In this document: one piece after another, positions 7,450 to 11,292 of the stretch | Layout of the letters: the number at the start of each line of letters is the position of its first letter | Numbering within the stretch: position 1 is the stretch's first letter | DNA from: Desulforudis sp. | Lineage (GTDB): Bacteria; Bacillota; Desulfotomaculia; Desulfotomaculales; Desulforudaceae | NCBI GenBank assembly: GCA_014859075.1 | Contig: JACUUW010000049.1 | Coordinates: 1 to 11,292 of the forward strand | Direction of reading: 5' to 3' | DNA: 11,292 nucleotides | Position numbers and translations under genes: made by a program | Notes under the pieces: generated by a model | What the model saw: only the letters and a program-made list of their open reading frames with translations | Database searches by the model: none | Told to the model about the DNA's origin: nothing

Positions 7450-8143
7450 AGAGCTCGGTAGTCGGCGGTATGGAAACCACTTCCTCGTCAACCGGTGAAC
7501 GAAGGATCAGCCGGACGTCCACCGTCTTTTCGGCCAGGGTGATGATCTGCGCCTGTTGCGGCGTTACGCTCAGGGTGAAGGTCGGCACCACGCGCTGCTC
7601 ACCGTCGTCCTGCGGAATGGTCACGCTGCCGGTGGCCAGGATATCGACGTTCTGGAGCAGCGTCTGCGTGGCAACCGGAGTTCCGCGGGAAATAAGTACA
7701 TCCACCCGGTCACCCACGGTGGGAAAGCCGGCCACGCCTTTGATCTCGTTCACCGGGATGGTGATGGCGCGGTACCCCTCGGGAATGTTGTAAGACAGGC
7801 GCTTTTTCGGCATTCCTTCCCCGGCCAGCTTGCTTGTCGTAACCTGCTCGTCGCCCAAGATGGAGACAATAGCAATCCTACCGGCAACTTGGTCTACAGA
7901 TATTGCAGCCCCCGGCTGCGCGTATTGGACAGGCACCTTGCGGATGTTTACCATCTCCCGTGTTATTCGTGTCTGGGCCGGGATCTCCTGTACGGCGACG
8001 ACAATTTCCATGGTCTCGCCTGTCCTAACATTGACCGGTTTCTGCTCAAAGGATGTCGACAGATAATAATAGGCCGCTGCGGCGGCGGCAATGGACAGCA
8101 GAAGTGCAATGATTAGTACGCGGCGGCTCAACCAGTTGGGCAT
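7448..8143 (-). CDS. cpaB: Flp pilus assembly protein CpaB/RcpC
   Basis: The product has 231 residues. A short cytosolic start and one membrane helix (about 8-28) are followed by an extracytoplasmic part. This contains a SAF domain (about 45-105, with VVAVQEIPAQTRITREMV) and an RcpC-type domain (about 118-215, with YRAITIPVNEIKGVAGFPTVGDRVDVL, the family's most recognisable stretch). In diderm bacteria CpaB works with the secretin CpaC/RcpA, which lies between cpaB and cpaE. Here tadZ follows directly and no secretin is present, so CpaB probably acts in the space between membrane and cell wall. The ATG start at 8143 has AGGAGGGAG with an 8-nt spacer, and the upstream stop codon touches this site. 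The length is normal for the family. Confidence 0.93.
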   Translation of the reverse strand: MPNWLSRRVLIIALLLSIAAAAAAYYYLSTSFEQKPVNVRTGETMEIVVAVQEIPAQTRITREMVNIRKVPVQYAQPGAAISVDQVAGRIAIVSILGDEQVTTSKLAGEGMPKKRLSYNIPEGYRAITIPVNEIKGVAGFPTVGDRVDVLISRGTPVATQTLLQNVDILATGSVTIPQDDGEQRVVPTFTLSVTPQQAQIITLAEKTVDVRLILRSPVDEEVVSIPPTTEL

Positions 8144-8160
8144 TTGATCTGCTCCCTCCT

Positions 8161-9114
8161 TTAACTGTCAATATCCACGAGCTTGACCCCAAGAACGCCA
8201 TACTCCTTCAAGGTCTCATCATTGTCAGCTGGTAAAACATATTGCTTGAACCAGCCATGCACTTCACTTTGGTTACCATCTCCAGGCGGTTTTGATGAGT
8301 TTATTTCAAAAGCAGCAAATCCGACGACCGTAAACATGTCGCTTGCTCCAGATATTGGAAAACCTGTTACCATAGGTATGTAGACTACTAACGCGTCCCC
8401 ACCCTCGCTAATTCTGTACTCTACGCCTTCCTTGGTTAACTCCGACCGGTTACCTGTCAGGGGTTTAAATTCGTCCCCCACGTTGATAAGCCCCGGATAG
8501 CCGTACTTCAAGTTGTTAAGAAAGTTCTGGTCTTTTAGATCGTCATCTTCCGGTGTGTTATTATAATCAATACAGCCGAAGTTGCCTGGGCCTAAGTAAA
8601 TAACAAACGGATTACCGTCATTGTCTTCTCCGCCTCCAGGAGGAAAGAGCTTCAGTTTATATTCTTGGCCCACTTCTAGTTCCTGGTCTTTTAACACAAA
8701 CGGAATGCATCCCAAGACCCCGGTTGCCGGAGCTACCCTGGCCTTCGCCTTCGCCTTGATATCCACCTTATGGAACCCTAACACCCGGGCGAAGCGAAAG
8801 TCGTGTTCCTTGCCAACCGAAACGGTGATCGTGCTTTTGTCTTCGGAAACACTGGTTACAACTTGTGTTGAATCCGCGCCGTTTTTCGTGGCGTACTCTA
8901 CGGCTCTATCCTGAGCAAGCGAGGAATTTATCGGCAGTTCCATCCCTCCGGCAAGTGCAGCGGCGTCTGCAGCGTTTTGCATTTTCCGCTTCTCCACGGC
9001 AGCCGCACCCACGTCCACGGCGAAGGAGGCAAAACCTAACAAGACAATAATCATCGCCGTAACCAGAACTAATACCGCGCCGTTTTCGTCTCTCAGGACC
9101 CTTTTGGGCAACAT
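8161..9114 (-). CDS. tadG: TadG-like pilus assembly protein (no VWA domain)
   Basis: The product has 317 residues. The N-terminus carries the TadE/TadG pattern: basic head, DENG, then a hydrophobic stretch (about 13-33) and FAVDVGAAAVEKRKMQNAADAAALAGGMEL, the classical TadG start. The +5 glutamate of processed pseudopilins is missing after the glycine (GAVLVLV), so it is probably a membrane anchor rather than a cleaved pseudopilin. The rest is an extracytoplasmic domain with two cysteines in GVLGCIPF and GNFGCIDY, which could form a disulfide. The C-terminus is acidic, with several D-D/N runs. Many diderm TadG proteins carry a VWA domain here; I see no DxSxS MIDAS motif, and a separate VWA gene lies at the operon end. 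The start is ATG at 9114 with AGGGAGGG ahead; ATG at 9156 would overlap tadE by 28 nt. Base composition looks more AT-rich than the ATPase genes. Confidence 0.85.
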   Translation of the reverse strand: MLPKRVLRDENGAVLVLVTAMIIVLLGFASFAVDVGAAAVEKRKMQNAADAAALAGGMELPINSSLAQDRAVEYATKNGADSTQVVTSVSEDKSTITVSVGKEHDFRFARVLGFHKVDIKAKAKARVAPATGVLGCIPFVLKDQELEVGQEYKLKLFPPGGGEDNDGNPFVIYLGPGNFGCIDYNNTPEDDDLKDQNFLNNLKYGYPGLINVGDEFKPLTGNRSELTKEGVEYRISEGGDALVVYIPMVTGFPISGASDMFTVVGFAAFEINSSKPPGDGNQSEVHGWFKQYVLPADNDETLKEYGVLGVKLVDIDS

Positions 9115-9122
9115 TCCGAACG

Positions 9123-9130
9123 CCCTCCCT
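9123..9130 (-). promoter_or_regulatory. Ribosome binding site fixing the tadG-like start
   Basis: AGGGAGGG lies 8 nt before ATG at 9114 and overlaps the tadE stop codon (9131-9129). It supports a 317-residue product rather than the longer frame beginning inside tadE. Confidence 0.75.
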
Positions 9131-9638
9131 ACTCTTTCCTCATCGTGGCCTGGCAACGCAACTCACTAGGGTCACTCACCAGCAGACCTAACAGCGGTTT
9201 CATGAATCCTCGCATATGCACGATAATTTGGACTTCCGTCATCTCTTCGCCATTGTCCTCAAACGTAACCTCTTGAGACTCAACGGCAACGGCAACGTTG
9301 TCGGTCAAATTGCCCGTAGCATCATACTTGGGTAAATCGTTGACGGCGTCTAGCTCAGACTTGCTTTCATAATAATAGGCACCGCTGAATTTGAACCCGG
9401 ACAACCCTTCAACATGATTTTTTATCGCTGTTTTTACCCTATCTTCATCATCCGTGACAATCGCAACCCGGGCTCCCTCGCGTGATGCACTAGTAAGGGT
9501 GATTTTACTGTTAAGCAACCAGCCGAATTCGATGATTCCTAAAACTATTAAAATCAGGACGGGAAGGATCAGAGCGAATTCTACGGCTGACTGGCCGCCT
9601 TGACCCTTTAAGTCTCTTTTTCCAATCCCATATCGCAC
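9129..9638 (-). CDS. tadE: TadE-family pseudopilin
   Basis: The 169-residue product has a class III (type IVb-like) prepilin start: a basic head, then G15 followed by Q-S-A-V-E-F-A-L-I-L-P. TadV would be expected to cut after G15, leaving E20 at position +5 of the mature protein. The hydrophobic helix spans about 17-40 (ending FGWLLNSKITLTSASREGARVAIV, the TadE signature). The C-terminal 110 residues are extracytoplasmic. TadE pseudopilins are needed for pilus assembly but are minor components. The start is GTG at 9638 with GAGGG ahead, 10 nt after the tadV stop. An alternative name is TadF, since the two families are related and only one is found here. Confidence 0.9.
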   Translation of the reverse strand: MRYGIGKRDLKGQGGQSAVEFALILPVLILIVLGIIEFGWLLNSKITLTSASREGARVAIVTDDEDRVKTAIKNHVEGLSGFKFSGAYYYESKSELDAVNDLPKYDATGNLTDNVAVAVESQEVTFEDNGEEMTEVQIIVHMRGFMKPLLGLLVSDPSELRCQATMRKE

Positions 9639-9648
9639 GAACCCTCAC

Positions 9649-10197
9649 CTACCCTGGAATTTTCACGTTTACAAAGTTAACAAAATACGCCGAAATAGTT
9701 CCCGCAAAAATGGCTATGCCATAGGGAACTACCAACCGTTGATTTTCTGAAACACTTTTTTCGTGAGGAAGCATAGACTCTACGCCAATCTTCCCGCTAG
9801 TCCAGACGAAAAGACCCAATCCTATTCCAAAGTCATGAAGTACCTTGAACTGCTTAGTAATTACAACCGCCAACAGGGCGATCACCCCGCCCCACAGCGC
9901 GGTAAACAAAGCGACATGCAGCACGAACACCCACCCCTTCAGGGCACCGATTGCACCTATCAGTTTCACGTCACCGCCACCCATCCCGCCCAGTACAAAG
10001 GGAATCAGAAAGACCGCCAAACCAACCAACAAACCCTGTAGACTGACCACCAACCCGGAGAAGCCCGCCTGCCACATGTTGAGACCCACCCCGGCCGCTA
10101 CGGCCGTAAACGTCAGCCAGTTAGGGATCTTGTGGATCCTGATATCCCAAACAACCGCCAACGCTACCAGTGCCACGACCGCTATGTCGATCAACAT
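9649..10197 (-). CDS. tadV: Prepilin peptidase TadV/CpaA (A24 aspartic peptidase)
   Basis: This 182-residue polytopic membrane protein has the two catalytic aspartates of the A24 family: D18 in WDIRIHKIPNWLT and D76 in the GGGDVKL motif. It lacks the N-terminal cysteine-rich methyltransferase domain of PilD-type enzymes, as is normal for the Tad version. It should cleave the leaders of Flp and TadE after the glycine. The pattern suggests about five or six membrane helices. ATG at 10197 is the only usable start: an in-frame TAG lies just upstream. The ribosome binding site is weak (AGAGG about 12 nt away), which may keep the enzyme low compared with the pilin. It lies 198 nt after flp and 10 nt before tadE. 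Confidence 0.93.
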   Translation of the reverse strand: MLIDIAVVALVALAVVWDIRIHKIPNWLTFTAVAAGVGLNMWQAGFSGLVVSLQGLLVGLAVFLIPFVLGGMGGGDVKLIGAIGALKGWVFVLHVALFTALWGGVIALLAVVITKQFKVLHDFGIGLGLFVWTSGKIGVESMLPHEKSVSENQRLVVPYGIAIFAGTISAYFVNFVNVKIPG

Positions 10198-10261
10198 ACT
10201 TGAACTAATCCTCTACTTGCACACAACCTGCTTCATAGCGCAAGCTGCACATTTTGGTGCC

Positions 10262-10281
10262 ATCAGGTCTTGCATCCTGAT
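10262..10281 (-). repeat. Small inverted repeat before tadV
   Basis: ATCAGG and CCTGAT form a 6-bp stem with an 8-nt loop, in the flp-tadV spacer about 65 nt before the tadV start. No T-run follows, so it is not a terminator. It may be a minor RNA structure. Confidence 0.35.
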
Positions 10282-10338
10282 TCTTCCCCTGACTGCGTTA
10301 CGAACTGGTCATAGGCAAATTCTGATGCTTGATGGATG

Positions 10339-10375
10339 GCCTCATTGCGCGGCCCCAACGGACCGGCAATGAGGC
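10339..10375 (-). promoter_or_regulatory. Long stem-loop between flp and the machinery genes
   Basis: Arms GCCTCATTGC (10339-10348) and GCAATGAGGC (10366-10375) pair perfectly over 10 bp. Inside, six further pairs form between 10350-10355 and 10360-10365, leaving a single bulged base and a 4-nt loop. In the minus-strand RNA the one imperfect inner pair is G-U, while on the plus strand it is C-A, so the structure fits the minus-strand transcript better. It starts about 21 nt after the flp stop. No T-run follows, so it is more likely an RNA-stabilising or processing hairpin (keeping pilin mRNA abundant) than a full terminator. The remaining 198-nt spacer shows no convincing gene. Confidence 0.7.
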
Positions 10376-10395
10376 TCGTCCAATCTGCTAGCGTT

Positions 10396-10569
10396 CTACA
10401 CTGCTGAGTCCAGAGTAGTACCTACATTATTGAACGTTTCATTCACTTTCCCACCTAGGAACGATAAAGCTGCAATGACCACGATAGCGATCAGCACCAA
10501 AATGAGAGCATACTCCACCAAGCCTTGGCCTTCCTCCTCCTTAAACAGCCTTTCGAACAACTTCAGCAT
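10396..10569 (-). CDS. flp: Flp-type major pilin
   Basis: This short gene encodes 57 residues. The leader MLKLFERLFKEEEG ends in glycine, followed by QGLVEYALILVLIAIVVIAA. Cleavage after G14 by TadV would give a mature 43-residue pilin with E19-Y20 at positions +5/+6, the Flp hallmark. The hydrophobic helix is about 17-37, and the C-terminal tail (KVNETFNNVGTTLDSAV) is short, polar and Asn/Thr-rich, as in other Flp pilins. It is the structural subunit of the fibre. It is the first gene of the cluster, with a leader and promoter of its own and an exceptionally strong ribosome binding site, consistent with a need for far more pilin than machinery. Start ATG 10569, stop TAG 10398-10396. Confidence 0.95.
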   Translation of the reverse strand: MLKLFERLFKEEEGQGLVEYALILVLIAIVVIAALSFLGGKVNETFNNVGTTLDSAV

Positions 10570-10574
10570 CTTAT

Positions 10575-10586
10575 ATCACCTCCTTT
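10575..10586 (-). promoter_or_regulatory. Extended Shine-Dalgarno sequence of flp
   Basis: AAAGGAGGTGAT matches, over 12 bases, the complement of the usual bacterial 16S rRNA 3' end, 5 nt before the flp ATG. It is much stronger than any other site in the cluster. Confidence 0.85.
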
Positions 10587-10630
10587 CGGCGAACTCAAAC
10601 ACCCAATCCAAAATCCTGGCTTTAAGAAAA

Positions 10631-10675
10631 CTTATCGGCTAGGTGCCTCATCGGCTCGCAACCTTAGCTGCCGAT
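10631..10675 (-). repeat. Competing hairpin arms in the flp leader
   Basis: In the minus-strand RNA the arm ATCGGC (10675-10670) can pair with GCCGAT at 10655-10650 or with GCCGAT at 10639-10634, so two mutually exclusive 6-bp stems are possible. The two GCCGAT copies lie in 12-nt near-repeats (10631-10642 and 10647-10658, 10 of 12 identical, 16-nt period). They could be RNA arms or tandem protein sites. The group ends 62 nt before the flp start. Confidence 0.45.
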
Positions 10676-10766
10676 TACGAACTTTAACGTCTCTTTGACA
10701 AGTGCTTAGTACACGTGTGCTTCTTGGACAATTTCTGGCTTCTTTTTCCTGCTTTTTACTAACATA

Positions 10767-10781
10767 ATGTTGAAGCGACAA
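10767..10781 (+). repeat. Direct repeat, copy 1 (leader side)
   Basis: ATGTTGAAGCGACAA matches 14 of 15 bases with the sequence at 11014-11028, in the same orientation and 247 bp apart. The copies flank the predicted flp promoter. Their function is unknown: a regulator site or a duplication remnant. Confidence 0.5.
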
Positions 10782-10866
10782 AAAGCTCCCCGCTGCTCAA
10801 ATTAAATTTTAATAACCAATCTTTACCTGCTTTACTAAACAAAGGCTAGGTTACAGTACAAGTATA

Positions 10867-10895
10867 AATATAAATAAATACCATTACCCAGTCAA
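10867..10895 (-). promoter_or_regulatory. Sigma-A-type promoter of the pilus operon
   Basis: On the minus strand the -35 box TTGACT (10895-10890; 5 of 6 consensus) and the -10 box TATATT (10872-10867; 5 of 6) are separated by exactly 17 nt. The surroundings are AT-rich. It lies upstream of flp and downstream of the transglutaminase-like gene, where the operon promoter should be. It is the best promoter seen in the window. Confidence 0.65.
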
Positions 10896-10900
10896 TGGTA
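10879..10900. promoter_or_regulatory. Operator-like palindrome over the -35 region
   Basis: TACCATT (10879-10885) and AATGGTA (10894-10900) form a perfect 7-bp inverted repeat with an 8-nt centre. It covers part of the -35 box and the spacer of the predicted promoter. A dimeric regulator bound here could block or help RNA polymerase. Alternatively, as RNA it could be a weak AU-rich terminator of the upstream gene, because T-rich sequence follows. Confidence 0.45.
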
Positions 10901-11013
10901 CCAAAGCCATAATTATTCACCTTTGTTTTGGGAAATTCGACCTATCCTGCAACAGCTTTAAATTGCCAGAGTGGTAGATTATCGCGGATGCTAAGCTGCG
11001 GTTCCAGACGGCC

Positions 11014-11028
11014 ATGTTCAAGCGACAA
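11014..11028 (+). repeat. Direct repeat, copy 2 (upstream side)
   Basis: ATGTTCAAGCGACAA is the partner of the repeat at 10767-10781, with one mismatch. It lies about 65 nt after the end of the transglutaminase-like gene, upstream of the promoter. Confidence 0.5.
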
Positions 11029-11092
11029 GGACCAGGGCTGCTGTCTCACTTCTCAATGCTCTAGCCCGAGCACTGTCGGTCTCGTGCTTTTT

Positions 11093-11292
11093 CTATTCCC
11101 CCAACTCAATGTCAGGTGGCGGTCTGCTAACATTTATCCAACCATTCAACGTGCCACTGAAGCATGAATGGTTTATGTCATCAGGAGGGTTTTTGCTGAG
11201 GTGTTGGTAGTCTGCCACAGTATCATCGTCAAAGTAATACCGGCCATGGTCGGGGTCGAACAGGTGCCACCGGCCATTGTAGTAAACCTCGC
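11093..11292 (-). CDS. Transglutaminase-like protein, C-terminal 65 residues (5' part beyond window)
   Basis: A minus-strand frame enters at the right edge and ends at TAG 11095-11093. It begins EVYYNGRWHLFDPDHGRYY, which resembles the final part of the transglutaminase/protease core: the strand after the catalytic histidine (usually HAWxEV), 'G-x-W' and then the catalytic aspartate (D12 or D14 of the fragment, in FDPD). The cysteine and histidine of the triad would lie outside the window. About 45 less conserved, Asp/Asn/Pro-rich residues follow. Proteins of this superfamily are peptidases, peptidoglycan-linked or cross-linking enzymes. The gap of 523 nt and the promoter suggest it is not in the same operon as flp, though it has the same direction. 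The family call rests on a short fragment. Confidence 0.6.
   Translation of the reverse strand, partial: EVYYNGRWHLFDPDHGRYYFDDDTVADYQHLSKNPPDDINHSCFSGTLNGWINVSRPPPDIELGE

Larger units (their letters stand above)
10570..10860 (-). promoter_or_regulatory. Long 5' leader of flp (about 290 nt)
   Basis: If transcription starts about 7 nt after the predicted -10 box, near 10860, the flp mRNA has a leader of about 290 nt. The far half is AT-rich. The near half is rich in short repeats: two copies of TTGTC-x-AAGA (10722-10731 and 10692-10701, 9 of 10 identical), the palindrome ACACGTGT (10711-10718), and the ATCGGC/GCCGAT group (10631-10675). A 19-codon frame (10765-10706) has no ribosome binding site. 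No known riboswitch class is recognised with confidence. Confidence 0.45.

Noticed and set aside
6340..7461. 373-codon open frame on the plus strand
   Set aside because: It lies antisense to tadZ, and its translation is His/Gln/Arg-rich, typical of an opposite-strand shadow.
10283..10395. Short protein-like frame between flp and tadV
   Set aside because: The translation looks plausible, but the frame has no ATG or GTG start and no ribosome binding site, and it runs through the hairpin.
10632..10639. Sigma-28/SigD promoter (GCCGATAA on the minus strand)
   Set aside because: The -10 box is a perfect match, but no TAAA-like -35 box stands 15 nt upstream, and GCCGAT is repeated nearby as a hairpin arm.
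10570..10730. Class I cyclic di-GMP riboswitch in the flp leader
   Set aside because: Only one short stretch resembles the consensus (GGCAGCTAAGGTTGC); the conserved GGGACGCAAAGCC part and the P2 hairpin are not found.
10706..10765. 19-codon leader peptide in the flp leader
   Set aside because: It starts with ATG but has no ribosome binding site at proper distance, and it shows no run of regulatory codons.
11069..11090. Stem-loop with T-run on the plus strand next to the transglutaminase-like gene
   Set aside because: The stem is only 5 bp with a 10-nt loop, and no plus-strand transcript is apparent. On the minus strand the T-run is absent.
10928..11167. 79-codon open frame on the plus strand
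   Set aside because: It is antisense to the end of the transglutaminase-like gene, rich in Cys/Ser, with no recognisable motif and no ribosome binding site.

Overview
The window is almost wholly occupied by one minus-strand gene cluster for a tight-adherence (Tad/Flp, type IVc) pilus, flanked by two genes cut off by the window edges. I see no gene on the plus strand. Strong AGGAGG-type ribosome binding sites, frequent GTG starts, very tight gene packing and the absence of an outer-membrane secretin gene suggest a Gram-positive (monoderm) bacterium. A clostridial/Peptococcaceae-like lineage is the best guess, but this is inference, because no rRNA or tRNA marker is present.

In transcription order (high to low coordinates): the 3' end of a transglutaminase-like gene (11292-11093); an AT-rich 523-nt intergenic region with a good sigma-A-type promoter (10895-10867), an overlapping palindrome, 15-bp imperfect direct repeats and a roughly 290-nt leader ending in competing hairpins; flp, the 57-residue pilin (10569-10396); a 198-nt spacer with a long hairpin; tadV/cpaA prepilin peptidase; tadE; a tadG-like pseudopilin/anchor; cpaB; tadZ/cpaE; tadA/cpaF; tadB; tadC; a signal peptide-VWA-membrane-cytosolic-domain protein; and a four-helix DMT/SMR-like membrane protein. 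A rho-independent terminator candidate (775-740) closes the unit. From tadV to the DMT protein no gap exceeds 24 nt, and several stop codons touch or overlap the next gene's Shine-Dalgarno sequence, so this is very probably one transcription unit. Beyond the terminator, a further minus-strand gene of unknown function starts at 642 and runs off the left edge.

How the parts fit (family knowledge plus context): TadV cleaves and matures Flp and the TadE pseudopilin. TadA is the assembly ATPase, TadB and TadC form the inner-membrane platform, TadZ localises the machine, and CpaB is a cell-envelope component. The VWA protein replaces, as a separate polypeptide, a domain that many diderm TadG proteins carry at their C-terminus, and it adds a membrane helix and a cytosolic domain resembling a degenerate FHA fold.

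The points most worth checking are the VWA-TM-FHA-like protein, the regulated-looking leader of flp, the hairpin separating the pilin from the machinery genes, and the pseudo-receiver domain of TadZ.
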